Source: Parasponia andersonii
Taxonomy: Eukaryota; Streptophyta; Magnoliopsida; Rosales; Cannabaceae
Reading direction: 5' to 3'
Length of the DNA stretch: 64,000 bases
Assembly: GCA_002914805.1 (NCBI GenBank)
Contig: JXTB01000732.1
Coordinates: forward strand, 56,680 to 120,679
Position numbers and translations under genes: made by a program. Shown piece after piece: positions 1 to 12,426 of the stretch (within the stretch, counting starts at the first letter, position 1; every line of letters begins with the position of its first letter). A model generated the notes under the pieces. The model did not search any database, was not told the DNA's origin, and was given only the letters and a program-made list of their open reading frames with translations.

Positions 1-565
1 AATATCTTCGATTTTGTGAATGCTATTTTAATGTCCATATACTCATCACAAAAAACTGTATAGGTTTGATACTTGTTCTGTTATCCTATGTTCACTGTTT
101 TAATATTTAGTATTTTGCAGTGTCCTCTTATTGTAAGTGTACTTGATTTTCTGATTTTCTGTTATCTTGTATAAGCATTGGATGAGAGGAGGTGAGTTTT
201 TTGGTCAGCTTTCTACTAAGCATGCCAATATTAGAAGCTGATGAGGTTTGTGATAATGGCATACACTACATTTGCAAAGTGAAACTTCAAATGGTTTATG
301 AATTATGAAGCAAGAAATTAAGAAATAATACATAATTCTTGATGCCAACTATTTAATTTTGTTGATTATTAGCACCCAAAAGAAGTGTACTTTGCTATTT
401 GTTATATGAATAACTTAAAATCCTTTGGTTCAGTCTGGTAATGTATGCTACTTATATGCTCCCATGTGGCCCATATAATATGATGTCTACTTTATGAATT
501 TTAGCATTTCATTCGTTGATTTAAAAATTTGTTATTGTTGTCCCATATAATTTTTGAATTTATAG

Positions 566-2756
566 GCAACCTTGCAGTCGACATATCTTGTTGCCCATGA
601 ACCTGATGATGACAATATTTTACGCACCCGAACTTATGATGTCAGCATCACGTAAGGATTTTTTCTTTTTTGATCTTTATGCAGTCAGTTGTTTCCCATG
701 ATTGCTAGAAGCCTATGCCACTTGAAGAAACATACTTAATTGTCAAACTATTAGGTTTTTTTTTTCTTTTCTTTTTTGGTACATTCTTGTAGATTCATTT
801 GTCAAGAAATCTAAGAAGCATGATCAATTTTGTTGTTGGTGAGGAATGGTAAAATCAACAGGTGGCACTAATATCTTCTTTGGTTTTGTTTCATTTATAG
901 GTATGATAAATATTATCAGACTCCCCGAGTGTGGCTTACCGGTTATGATGAGGTTTGTTTCATAGTTTTGTTTGGCCATTGTCTTCAGTTGCAATTTGCA
1001 AGGAGTATTTACTTCTTTATTTCTGTTGTTATACTATTGAGAAGTTTAATTCTTTGATTTTTCGGTTTTATTACTAAAAAGCATGAAGAGACCAAGCATT
1101 TATTGGTTGAGTTTCTTTCAGCTAGAATTGTTAATATTTTGTTCCCATTTATCGAAGCTTGACCATGAGTTATCTCAGTTAGTTGTATTTCATTTCCAAA
1201 CGTTGAAAGTCATCATATTCTACTCTGGTTATATTAGCATATATTTTTTGTTCCAAATAGCTATTTAGTTCTAATCTCTTTAGAGGATTTTCTGTAAAAA
1301 AAAAACATTTCAAAATTCTAGTGGAGCACAAATTAGCTCAATTGTTCACCTTCTTAGGTCACCTATCTAGGGAAAAGGGCATTTCTCTAAGAATTTTTTT
1401 TTTCCCCTTGTACACACTGCTTTTCAGGAGGGGACTACATAGGTTGGGCATATGACTTTATAGGTTGGGCATATGACTTTGATCTCCTTTCTTTAAAATA
1501 AGACAAAGAAAACTCGTGATATGAATACTGGGTTTAAATCATTTAAGTCTCGTTTGGTTTCTGGGATTTTTCCTGTCCAACATGGCATTATGCTTGGTTA
1601 TAAGACAACATGTATCTGGCCTATGGGTATTCTTCTTTGCTGTTGTTTCTCAACGAAATGCTTGTTGAATTGATGATGTCCATCTTTATTGTTCTATTAG
1701 TCAAGGATGCTTCTACAGCCAGAGCTTGTACTTGAAGATGTTAGTCAAGATCATGCACGCAAAACTGTGAGTTTATGCTTGCTTTCATTGTTAAATGCAT
1801 TTTAACATCTTCCTTTTTGAAGGTGCAGAGAAAATGGGTTTGAAATATTCTACTCTGAAATTGTGTAATATATAGTTTTGTACAAAGACAGGTAACGATT
1901 GAGGACCATCCCCACTTGCCTGGGAAGCATGCATCTGTACATCCATGTCGACATGGGGCGGTTATGAAAAAAATCATTGATGTGCTCATGTCACACGGTG
2001 TTGAACCAGAAGTTGATAAGTAATTTTCTTTCTTTAAGCACCTTTTCTTTTAACTAGGTTTCCAAAAGAATTGAGATTTAATTTTCTTAAGAGTTGAGTG
2101 AGACCTTTTAGTAAATTGGTCTCTGATGACATGTTTAATTGATCATTACGTGAAATAATAATATAGAAATATTCACCTTTATAGGATGGATGGCCGATGT
2201 CTTATCAAGTTAAATTGAAAAAAAAATGAAAGAAAAAAAATTCTGCATGTCCACGACTTGAGGCGTTAAACTTGATATATACAAACTACAACTGTCCAAT
2301 TTAGTATATAGACTGTAAAGGTGAATTTATATCAAAATGACTAGTTTCATAGGAAAAATTCTAAGGATGAACAATGGCTACCAAGTAAATTAAAATAACC
2401 CTAAGGATGAACAATGACTACCAAGTAAATTAAAATAACCCCGGAAAAAAAAAAAAAATCTGCATGTCCACAACTTGGGATGGGAAACTTGATATAGATC
2501 ACAACTGTCCCATTTAGTATAAAGGTGAATATATAATAATGACTAGTTCTATAATTATGTAAATGACCACGTAGTTGAATAATTTAGTGTTTTTTGATTT
2601 AATACATAAGATGTTTTTTTTATTTTTCCTTCACTTGTCATCATTATTCTCTTTTCTAGGTACCTTTTCTTGTTCTTGAAATTCGTAGCATCTGTGATTC
2701 CAACCATAGAATATGACTACACCATGGACTTTGATCTTGGCAGCTCCAGCAATTGA
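566..2756 (+). CDS. ATG3: Autophagy-related protein 3 (E2-like enzyme), C-terminal five exons; 5' part lies outside the window
   Basis: ATG3 receives the ubiquitin-like ATG8 from ATG7 and transfers it to phosphatidylethanolamine on the growing phagophore membrane. Five coding exons are visible: 566-651, 901-952, 1701-1766, 1892-2019 and 2660-2756. All have GT/AG borders and keep one frame, giving 142 residues. They start at the block ATLQSTYLVAHEPDDDNI and end DYTMDFDLGSSSN, almost identical to the C-terminal half of plant ATG3 (about 313 residues). The catalytic cysteine is in the HPCRHG motif, codon 1946-1948. YDKYYQTPRVWLTGYDE forms the E2-like core. The earlier exons, including the flexible ATG7/ATG8-binding region, must lie left of base 1. 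I saw no exon in 1-565, which reads as intron. No disabling change is seen in the visible part. Family known; assignment from recalled protein similarity. Confidence 0.96.
1439..1480. repeat. Perfect 21-bp tandem duplication in an ATG3 intron
   Basis: Two adjacent identical copies of a 21-base unit (ATAGGTTGGGCATATGACTT plus T) occur in the long intron between the second and third visible ATG3 exons. Confidence 0.9.
2216..2560. repeat. Diverged local duplications in the last coding intron of ATG3
   Basis: Two blocks, about 2240-2350 and 2455-2550, share the same order of words (TCTGCATGTCCAC, AACTTGATATA, AACTGTCC, TTTAGTATA, ATGACTAGTT) with many differences. Between them a 44-bp unit (AAGGATGAACAATG and following bases) is repeated twice almost perfectly at about 2362-2440. 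The intron has grown by local duplication. No coding content is seen. Confidence 0.7.
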
Positions 2757-3095
2757 GTCCAAGTATTTCCCGTGTAAGGAGGTTCCTTTTTTAAGTTATT
2801 GGCATATTTTCTTAATCAGCATCCAAAAAAATGTTTTTCTAGTGAAAAATTGATTGTCTCTAATTCTTTTTGATTGGGACTTGCAGTTTCTTATTGCAAC
2901 GTCAGCTGGTTCTGATTGTTGCTAAAGTACATACGGATTGTGCAAATATTGCTTGTCCAGAAAACTAGATGGTGCTCCTCAAGTGATTGAAAAGGAATAA
3001 TCACCACACGTCAAGCCTCCAGTGCCGAAAAATAGTGTATTGTAGATTATCTATTAAATGTGGCAAATCATTTCCTTCTAGATTGTAACTTCGTT
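2757..3095 (+). other. ATG3 3' UTR with a probable UTR intron
   Basis: After the stop codon the sequence carries a good donor (GTAAGG, from 2774) and an acceptor (TTGCAG ending at 2886), suggesting a 113-base intron wholly inside the 3' UTR. The donor lies only about 17 bases after the stop. AT-rich sequence with AATAAT at about 2995 follows and transcription probably ends near 3050-3095. The splice sites are seen; their use is inferred. Confidence 0.5.
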
Positions 3096-3099
3096 CGCT

Positions 3100-4430
3100 G
3101 GCTTTTTAAACAGACTTCGTTATGTTTTCGTTGACAAGTTTTTGGTGTTTAAGGAGAAAAGCTGAAAGAAAGTTCTTTATTACAATAAATTATTTGTTAC
3201 ATAATAGAAGTAATACAACCAAAGTAAAGAAAATAATACATAATAAATTATGCATAGCACTTGTATAGGCTGCTTGGTTCTCAAGACAGAATAAGTGACG
3301 AGAGTTACCATTACTATTGCTCAATACTAGACTAGTGTGAGTTCACCATACTTATGACTATATCCTTCGTCGTATTGAAATACATCATCAATTCCAATCT
3401 TTGTGAACAATGTACCATTTGTGATGAAAATTTTCCATCTATGGTTCAAATCTATAATAAAACTAAAGAAAAATAATAAAAGTAAAATAAAATCTATACA
3501 GATCTAAGATCTGATAAGATTAAACTTCTATGATAATAAGCATGTAGAGATAAAGATCTTCACACCAATAAAAGGATTATTCAATACAAAACTAGGAAAT
3601 CCTACTAGAGAGGGAGATCAATAGAGAATTTCCCTCTTGGTGGGTAGAAATCAAGAGAAAAAGAAAGTGTAGAAGAAGTTATCAAATAGAAAATGAGGGG
3701 CTAAGGATTTTAGGAAAGTGAAAAAATTGTTTGTTTTTAAGGTCGTTAGAAATGTCTTTTTTATAGATAAATAAAATAAAAATTAAAAAAATAAAGGTTT
3801 AAGCATATCAACTTGATACCTTATCAACTTGATATCATTTATAGTGCTTCTTACAAAATTTCAGCCAAGTCCAAAAAATTGAAAAATCTTTTATGAGCTG
3901 AATTTTATGAGAAATTTTGGACTTAGTTAGAAAATGTCAGTTTTTAAAATTTATTTAGAAAATATAACTTTAAAAAATCTGTAGCAAAATATCATTTTTT
4001 TTTTCAAAAGTGGCATTTTTCAATAGTATTTGAGGTAATCAATTGAGCTACTTGAAGTAACCAATCGAGTTACTTGACCCAGTTCTTTAGCAAAAAGTGG
4101 TATTTTTCAAAATATTTTAGAATATTTTTTTATGTAAATTAGAAATTTTTTTAAAAAAATTATAAAATATAAGATTTTTAATCTTTCTTTTGAAATTTTA
4201 CGTATAAAATCAAATTCCTCTACCTTGTATGACAGAAAATTGGACATTTGCATATATCTTTGGGATGCATAAAAATATAATCATATAATTTTGGACGTTA
4301 TATCGGTTTTGGCTCTATACGAGTTCTTTTTCTCTAGGTTCTTGGTTTTTTGTTATCTTCTTGTTATTTTATCTGGTGTTTGGCCTTGTATTGGGGCTGT
4401 CTTTTTAATGTTTCAGGCTTTTTTCTCTTT
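3100..4430. other. Intergenic, AT-rich, no gene seen
   Basis: Only short chance reading frames and low-complexity A/T runs are present. About 3480-3740 has the look of an old interspersed-repeat end, but I could not assign it. Confidence 0.6.
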
Positions 4431-4440
4431 CCCAGATCGA

Positions 4441-4720
4441 TGGAGGAGATAGAAAAACTCGTGAACAATCGCCTGAGAATTCACGATGAGGAGGAGGATG
4501 AGATCTGCCTTGATTAGTCAATTGTTCTAAAAGGGAATAAGGCTTCTGAGGTAGGGCTGGTTGGTAGATTGATCCTGGTTTTGCTTTTAAAGAGATAAGT
4601 AGAGACATTTTTGCTTTTTCTTTCGATTCGATTCATGAAGAAACTGACTTGTTACGGGAGCCGTATATTTTTGATAAATCTCTTTTGGTTTTGATCAATA
4701 TGGAGAACTATGTACTCGAT
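4441..4720 (+). pseudogene. LINE (L1-type) ORF1 fragment with DUF4283-like sequence
   Basis: The piece begins MEEIEKLVNNRLRIHDEEED, the usual start of the DUF4283 nucleic-acid-binding region of plant L1 ORF1 proteins. It then shows LVGRL and later, in another frame, YIFDKSLLVLINMENYVLD, which fits the conserved GPW-FDKSLLVL block of the same family. Stop codons and internal deletions interrupt it and the zinc knuckle, endonuclease and reverse transcriptase are absent, so this is a dead LINE scrap. Its boundaries are approximate. Confidence 0.6.
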
Positions 4721-5585
4721 AGAGATATAATGTCCCAATTATATAATGTCCAAAAAAAATAATATCCCAATTATATAAATGTGATGTTGATACTTTTATG
4801 CAAAGGTATAAAAGCTTCCATTACTAATAATGAGTAATAAAGAATTATTCGTGTGAATTGTTCACATGTAGGATGCTAAATTCTTTATTTGATTGTGTCT
4901 AAATTAAAAGTTCAGCTTCTGTAGATAAACATGGAATACTTTATTTGGTCATAGAGTTTATTTTCTATTTCATCAGGATTGATAAAATCTCTAATCATCG
5001 AAGTATCTGATTTTGGATAGAAATATTAGTTCGTTATAAAAAAGTTATAAGTGCATTCAACTAGAATAATTGAAAATAGAATTTGAGGTTAAGTGTCATA
5101 ACTCAATATTTTAGTTTTCACTAATTAAGTACTATTGCAAGAATATCTTAATTCTAGTGATTGTCTTGCTTTCATGAGTTTTTATCTTTTTAATTTACTA
5201 ATTGACTTGTTCCGATTCTTTGGTATCTTGAAATATAATATCTATGACTTGACGAGAGTGTCTCTCGTGGTTTCAGAAACTGTGTATATAATGTGACTTT
5301 GAGGTTTTGCAAGGACTTAGACAATAAAAACCAGGCGTCCAATATTCACTTTGTGAATTTGCATATGTTCGTATAGGTAAATACAAATGCTATAGTCAAT
5401 TATAATCCATCGGATGAAAAATGACAACTCAAATATAAATATATACTAGATGGATAATTTACGGTAATTTTATCTCACTAGTACAATATTGTATCAGGAG
5501 TATATCTGTAGGTATAGTATATAATAAATAGATCGAGCTAATTAAAGTATTAATTAGCTTCACAAAAAATATATCACACTTAGTC
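4721..5585. other. Intergenic, AT-rich, no gene seen
   Basis: No convincing coding exon, RNA gene or repeat structure is visible. Short open frames have no recognisable content. Confidence 0.6.
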
Positions 5586-5589
5586 TAAG

Positions 5590-8170
5590 AGTGTAATATT
5601 GGGCCTATAATAAAGTGCTCCAATATTAATGGACAATGTCCATTCATAATTCATAATTAAGAAATAATTATGATTGTGTAATATTGGGCCTATAGTGGAG
5701 TGTAGTATTGGGCCTATAATGGAGTGCTCCAATATTAATGGGCAATGTCCATTCATAATTATTAATAATTATGACCATGTGTAATTATCTCATTGGAGCT
5801 TAGACTATTTGGATCTATAAGGTCCTTGTCTAGCTTAAACATAGCTCATAATCAATTGAATAGTCGTTTGAGCCCAATATATCCAATAGGGTTTACACCT
5901 CTCTATTATTTAAGAGATAAATTCTCCTAAACCTCAACAGTAGTCTACTTGCCACCCATAGCACAAAAATTGTGTTTTGTGTATGACAAAGAGAAAATGA
6001 GAGACTGAGAGATAACCGAGCCACCGCAGGAGAAATTTTGACCTTGTTCATGACCACCAAGAGAGAGAGATACTCAAGTTTGTAGATGTGTAACCAAGAA
6101 AAGAACATCTTCTGAATCGTGCCGCTCATCTCTCATTAGTTTTAAGAATGTGCCCACACATTGGATCATTCAACGGATTCCAAAGAATAAGTAAGAAGAC
6201 TTCACGACAATGAAGCACTTCTAAGTATTATTTAAACTAAAATTTATGAATTGATTTATGTTAGATCACCGATCTTGAGTTATTATTTTTTAAAATTTCA
6301 AGAAAAATTTTAAAATATCAATTATGTTTAGTTCTTGATTTGTTTACACAATTACGGTAATCGCTTTCGCCTAAGTGTTTTTCGGAATTACTTGCATGGC
6401 GACGACAATGCTTTAGAAAAGTCAATATGATTGAGGCCAAACTAGAGGTGACAATGAGGTTGAGCTAGAGAAGCCGTTGAAAAATCTTATATGTCGGGGT
6501 CATTTGAGGATAATATGGCCTAGGTGAGGCCGCTATGAGTTAGGTGATTAGCCTATTTTTTAGGACGGATTTTATGACATCTTATAGCTGATCCGATAGT
6601 CATAAAAATTATGACATTTTCTGATTTTTTTTTTTTTGGTGACCGTCATAAAGAAGATCACAAAAATACCAGTTTTTATGATTACTCTTCAAAAACATAA
6701 TTATGGGAAGTAATCGTTGAAGAGAAAAGTATGCATTCTTTTCAAAAATAATACCAGGAAATGAGACTAATATTTCTTATATGCAATTTTTTGGTTGTGT
6801 ATATGTTCTAATTCCACCACTTCAACGTGCGAATATGGATTTGTGGGTGAGACCAAGTATTTATATTGGTTATGCATCTCCTTCGATCCTTGAGTGTTTG
6901 GAGCTCCTGACGGGCGATGATTTATTTACCACGTATTTTGTTGATTGTAAGTTTGACCAAACACGTTTCCTAACATTAAGAGGAGAAAAGGCACTTGTAG
7001 TGCTAAAATGTCAAGAAATTTCCTAGAAGAAAGACTAGTTGAGTAATTTTGATTCTTGTACAAGTTAGAATGAACTAGAAATTTAGATAATAATATAGTT
7101 ATAACATATTACAACTCAACTACTATATGAATTTATAGATGTAATGTCCCGGCAATGGTTGAAATTTCCACTAATAATAAAATGGTCAATCGAGCTTGAA
7201 ACATGCCAGAAGTGTGAAGACAAATAGGAACTAAAGATAAGAATCCTCGGAAAATAAAAACAATGTTGCTCAAAAAGTCTCTTAAAAAAGAAACCTCCAA
7301 CCAAAAAGCTATAGCCAATGATTGAGACATAAACTGTGACAATAAATTTTTCTTAACAGTTGCTCTTGTGTTTTCAAGACAAATTTTGGATCCAAAACTT
7401 GTAAGTATGGCTGAATGTCAACATATTGAGCATCATGAAAATAGGCAGTTCAGTCCGGGCTAAACTCGTTATCTAAATACGAATTATTCAGATTTGTAAT
7501 GTTGACTCCCCATATTGTGTAACTGATTGGATAATATATGGATGTTTATTCGAAAGCATAATTATAATAATGAGATGGTAAGATAAAAGTGAGATTAGTT
7601 GTCTAAAATTTCTCCCATAGATCAAGCATTAATAATGACGAAACTTATTCTCTTGTTGTGTATATGGTCGTGTTCCGCTACTTGATTAGTACAACAGTTA
7701 ATGAGAAACTTGATATGTGCCTCGTGAACGTCAAAACAACTTATTTATATGGAAAATTAGATAATGATATCTGTATAAGAGTCCCAGATGGAATAAAGAT
7801 ATCAAAGATGGGTGCGAATCAAGCACGAAATATGTACTCAATTAAATTGTGGAACTCTATGTATGGATTTAAGCAATCTAGGCATATGTGTTATAATCAA
7901 TTGAGTAAATCCTTGCTAAAAGAAGGATGTTTGAATAATGCAACATGTCCATGTTTTTTAGGAAAACGATCGCATAGTAGAATGTGATCCTAATATAGTC
8001 GATTATCTAAATATCATCGGGACATTCAACAAACTCAAAGAAGCTTGTGCCTACCTACAAAGTGAGATCGAGAAAATGGATTTAGGGAGACAGTTTTGTA
8101 TCAGCTTGTATATTGACCATTTGTCTTAAGGAGTCTAAATATCTCAGTCCACTTGTTTTAAAAAGATATT
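5590..8170 (+). mobile_element. Decayed Ty1/copia LTR-retrotransposon fossil
   Basis: Two pol pieces are recognisable on the + strand. One, about 6781-7010, is the integrase C-terminal region of copia elements (FGCVYVLIPPLQRANM, IYIGYASPSI, DLFTTYFVDCKFD). The other, about 7650-7970, is the reverse transcriptase region (NEKLDMCLVNVKTTYLYGKL, YSIKLWNSMYGFKQS, YNQLSKSLLKEGCLNN). Much of gag and pol is missing and the rest is interrupted in several places, so the copy is clearly dead and old. The stretch 5590-6370, with a partly duplicated motif ATTGGGCCTATA (near 5599, 5684 and 5708), may be its 5' LTR. No matching 3' LTR was found, so both ends and the age are uncertain. Confidence 0.65.
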
Positions 8171-8339
8171 TAAATAAATTTGTTGGTTAACACCTTTTCC
8201 ATAAGCACACCAATGTTGGTCTTTAATTAGAAGTGAAAAATGAATATTTTTAGACTCACGAAAGATAACGAAAGCTAATTGGTCATGAAGTACCATATCT
8301 AAATACTATTAATGCAGTCATGTATCTTGCAATTTATAT

Positions 8340-8530
8340 ATTTTTTTTTTTTATGGAAATGAACTTCATTAACAAAGAAACACAACGAAACAAAGTACTA
8401 AATAGTTCCAACAAAAGAGCTAGAAAGCCAATCACTCATGTATCTAGCAAATTGCAATAAGTCCAATATTGCATTTTCACAACCTCATAGCTAGGCATAG
8501 CTATGCAATCACAAAGAGGCATTGGAATAG
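8340..8530 (-). mobile_element. Poly(A)-ended retroposed fragment (LINE 3' end or retrocopy)
   Basis: Read on the minus strand, this block ends in a 3'-UTR-like stretch (TTTCTTTGTTAATGAAGTTC) followed by CCAT and a run of A at about 8341-8352. That is the signature of a 5'-truncated LINE or a processed copy. No coding sequence is recognised and no target-site duplication was established. Confidence 0.4.
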
Positions 8531-8569
8531 TGTAAAAGTACTTACCGTGTTATCTTCGAATAAATGTTG

Positions 8570-9950
8570 ATAGTAAAAGTACTTACTGTGTACATTTACT
8601 AAGTAGTATTATTGGTATTATAGGATATGGATATGAATATAAATATTTCAATAGATTTAAATGATAATGAATATGGAATGGATGAGCGTAATTCCAAAAA
8701 TTCCGAAAAAGAGGAAATGCAAATCCACCTAGAAGAAGGCAATGATCAAGTCTATGGAATGCAAAATCAATCTTGTACTCGAGTGGGTACTATTGCTAAT
8801 AGAAGTGGAACTCAAAGTATTACTCAAGATAGTAGTTCGGGAAGTACTATCTCAAAACGTGCAAAGGCTTACACTTTACAAACATGGAATTACTTTGATA
8901 TTGAATATAAAGACGTGAATGGCATGAGAAAAAAAATAGGAAAATGAAAATTTTGCACAAAACTATTAACTGCAAATTCATCTGGTGGGATTTGGCACCT
9001 TAAAACCCATGGCGAAAAATGTGCAAAAAATCATAAAATAGGAAAGAATCCCATGTAATCTCAGTTTTAATTCAATAAAGACGATTCGGTAAGTACTTGG
9101 ACATATAATTCTAATGTTGCTAGGGAATCTCTAGGTAAATTAACTGCTGCTACTGATTTGCCTATTAATTTTGGTGAGAATCTTTTTTTTGAAGAACATG
9201 TTAGAAGATCATACTATCCATAATTTAGATCACTTAGTAGAACAACTACTAGAAGTAATATTATTGCTGCATATAATAAAATACAAATTTTATTAAAATC
9301 AGAAATAAATTTATTAAACTTTAGTATTGTATTAACATCTGATATTTGGAGTGGTAGGGCTGACTAAGATTATATAAGTGTAATTGCTTATTATATAGAC
9401 TTAAAATGAGTTATGCACAAAAAAATAATTGATTTCAAACTCATTGATCATAACTATAATGCTAAGAATATTTGTAAGCGTATTTTAGGTGTAGTAGAAG
9501 ATTATGGCATACAAGATCACATTATCTTTATCACTTTAGATAATATTTCTACCAATACAAAGGCTATTGGTGATATTGAGAAGTTTATCAACACATATAA
9601 TGGAGGGTTTTTAATACATTAATATTGTGCCTGCCATATCATCAACCTGTTATAAAATCAGGTATGAAAGTGATAGAATCACATAATTCAAAAATTCGAG
9701 GTGCTATTTCTTGGATTCATAATTCTAACCTACGCATAACTGAGTATAAGAGATATTGTAAAGTTGAAAGTCTTAAACTAAGGAAATTTAGACTAGACAT
9801 GCCTATTAGATGGAACTCTACTTATTTAATATTAATGAACACAATAGAGTATGAATCTGTTATTATTATCTATGAATCTGTTATTACTATCTTCTATAAC
9901 TCAAAAATGGGTTCTGTAGTATTGGAAAATCGAGATTGGTATATTGCCAT
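8570..9950 (+). mobile_element. hAT-superfamily transposon, left part (BED zinc finger and start of transposase), defective
   Basis: A splice-acceptor-like TATAG precedes the ATG at 8627. The product has an acidic N-terminal region, then a BED zinc finger with pieces such as KFCTKLL, SSGGIWHLKTHGEKC. It continues into a RNase-H-like transposase with PINFGENLFFEEHVR, LTSDIWSG, FKLIDHNYNAKNI, DNISTNTKAI and MPIRWNSTYLILMN, as in RICESLEEPER/ZBED-type plant hATs. Several in-frame stops break it; one (TGA at 8945-8947) takes the place of the first zinc-finger cysteine. Sequence recognisable as hAT stops at 9950, exactly where the gypsy element begins; the gene resumes at 21998. The left terminal inverted repeat was not found and may have been lost to the copia and LINE-like insertions upstream. 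Confidence 0.85.
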
Positions 9951-10347
9951 ATTATCTGATTTTATTTCTTTTATGTATTTTGTGCGGTTGTCTTTTAATA
10001 CTTGTTTATATTCTATTGCTCTGGTGTGCTACAGTATTATGATCGAGTTTCATGAAACTCTTACTGCTTTAAAATTTTCAGCTTATGAGATGAATTGCCG
10101 TAAATTGAATATTGGGGATATTTGTTTAGATTATTGTTATATGTGAAATTCCCAATTTCTCTATGCACTAGAACTATGGATTAGAGGCCTGTAGGAAAAC
10201 TTAAGAAATCTTGAATAATTGTGAGGGCTTAAGGTCTAAAAATGAATTTTGTGAATCTTTCGAAGTAAAATGTTGGAGACTAAACATGGAGGACTTAGTA
10301 TAGGCATGATACATTGAAAGTAAAAATGAGCTTAAGTTCGGGGGAGT

Positions 10348-10397
<50 letters not shown>

Positions 10398-11052
10398 GTT
10401 GTGAAAAATGAATACTCCACTATTTTGAATTACTTAGTAACCAGGGGTAACATGAGCTCTATGTATACCTTTGCATCAAACAGTAGTTTGGAATATGAGT
10501 ATGCCTCGGCAACTCTGAAAGTGACTTTGCTGAGTAACCAGGTGCCTTCATCACCAATGTTGGCATTCGCGTAAAAAGGCATTGTGATATTTGAGTGTTG
10601 AAAAAAAAAAAGAGAGAAAAAAAGAAACAAGTAATAATAAAATCATCCCCCAAATTAAGCTCAGTAGTGCAAGTTTGTTAAAGCCTTATAAGTCTTACGT
10701 GTTCTGTCGACTTGCATTAGTAGAGAAGGATTTACAAGATCAGCTTTTGAAACCAGAAAGTTAGGCCCAATGATCATATTTTAAGATGACTTGAGTAATC
10801 CAGAGAATTCTAACCATAGTTTCCACACACCCACTTAAAGGAAAAACACATGTGAAAGTAAGTTTGTAATGAATTGAACTAGTGTTTGAGGAAGGGTGAT
10901 TCTGATCAGAGGATGAAGATTGAAAAGTGGAACAAAGAACTAAAGAATGATTTTCTTTCTGTCAGTAAACCAGAGCTCTTTTGTGTCTATGTCATCTTTG
11001 TCACTTGGGGACGAGTAATAATTCAAGTTTGGGGTGTGATAACTCTATAAAA
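9951..11052 (+). repeat. Inverted arm of the Athila element (3' internal region plus first 16 bases of LTR, + orientation)
   Basis: This block is the reverse complement of 12411 to about 13497, with a few percent mismatch (about 9 differences in 215 bases compared by eye). It includes a polypurine tract (TTCAAGTTTGGGGTG, ending at 11036) followed by the LTR start TGATAACTCTATAAAA at 11037-11052. It then jumps directly to the opposite-facing end of the 3' LTR. A (TA)n run at 10364-10394 is private to this arm. Confidence 0.9.
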
Positions 11053-12426
11053 CAAAAACTTGTTGGTATTATTTTATAATTGCTACGCAAGTGCACGTGC
11101 CGAACAAGTAATATAATAATGAGTTGAGTATCGTCTCCACAGGGATTGATTAACAAGATTAATTGGATAAAACTAATGTCAAATAAGCTGAATTAAGAAA
11201 TTATAAGAATTGACAGATGCAAAATAAAATAAAAAAAAATATAAATTCCAAACATAAAACAATATGACCTAACAAGAGATCATAAATGAATAGATATATT
11301 AAGCTGGGATGACTGAATTCTCCTCGGTTGCAAATCTGGGTACAATTACTGCAATAATGCTTATGGCAAAATTCACTCCAGTAATAGAAAATTCCATCAA
11401 TACATAATAATCTTCCGAATTTATTATGTTTTAAGTTCTTCAAACCAGATTTAACATATTCCTATGATGATTAAGTTCTCAATACTTCCTTTATAGCGTC
11501 GATTTTCAATGAATTATACATGGTAACGATATATTCCTATATCATTACTATGTATCAGTCAAGTTAGATCCAACTAAAATTAACCTTCCTAGAATTAATC
11601 CTAGTTTATTTATCCTAAATATTGGTGGCCAAACAATAATAGGAATTAATGGTGAAGCTCACTTGAGTGAACAAGAGAAAATTACCATAAACACTTAAAG
11701 CAACATTTAATCCTTCATTACAACCTTAGATTCATTAATATCCCAGCTAAGAAAAACTTAGCTCATATTCTGGGGTTCAAAAATCAGCAACCCAAAGTAA
11801 TTCATAGATTATAGATTGTTCAAGATAAGAAAAAGAAATTAAATACAAAGAAGACTTAAGAATGTAAGGAAAAATCTAGCTGGATAATGGTAAATCGAGC
11901 TCCCTGCTGCTAGTACTTCCTCTCCTTCATCCTCTCTTCTCTGTACTCTCTTTCTCTCTTTTCTTTCCTTTTCTGTTTTTCTCTCTGGTCAGCTGTCCTT
12001 CTTCTTCCTACAGTACATTTTCCTTTTATATCAGAGTAGGTAAGGTACCTTAACACACGTGTCAGCCAAATATGGAGTGAGTACCACTTTTGCTTCATTT
12101 TTCCTTAGCTGGTATTTAATATTAGCTGTTCAGTATTGCTCCGGCGCGTTGCTGCAGCAAAGTTACCTCTAGCTTTTACTTGAGTTCAGCATTCCTTCAA
12201 AGATGTGGCCATTTAAATTCATCAGAATTTAAGTCATAATTTCAGCATTTCTACTAGAAATAAAAAGAAAATAAAATAGATATTGACTATATTGAATTGT
12301 AATCATCGGAAACATCACAGAAAAAAAAATAAAGAAAAATACTTAAACTAGACAATTTGATCCTTTAAAACAGCTATCCCAAGACTCAAAAACATACCAA
12401 ATAACTCTATTTTTATAGAGTTATCA
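11053..12426 (-). repeat. 3' LTR of the Athila element
   Basis: About 1.37 kb, about 94% identical to the copy at 20566-21992 by eye over the part compared, and about 50 bases shorter. On the minus strand it starts TGATAACTCTATAAAAATAG directly after a polypurine tract and ends near ACCAACAAGTTTTTG. Beyond that end comes the inverted arm instead of target DNA. Confidence 0.9.

Noticed and set aside
1741-1989. Open frame antisense to ATG3 exons, and many similar frames opposite PKSA and PPR exons
   Set aside because: They mirror well-recognised coding exons on the other strand and have no family signature.
4405-4608. Minus-strand frame at 4405-4608
   Set aside because: The plus strand here matches LINE ORF1 (DUF4283-like); the opposite frame is its shadow.
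10430-10653. Matching antisense reading frames in both inverted arms (10430-10630 and 12820-13035), sharing MPFYANANIGDE
   Set aside because: They are the same stretch of element seen twice. The differences I see between the copies change amino acids, which is not the pattern of a selected protein, and they lie in the element's non-coding 3' region.
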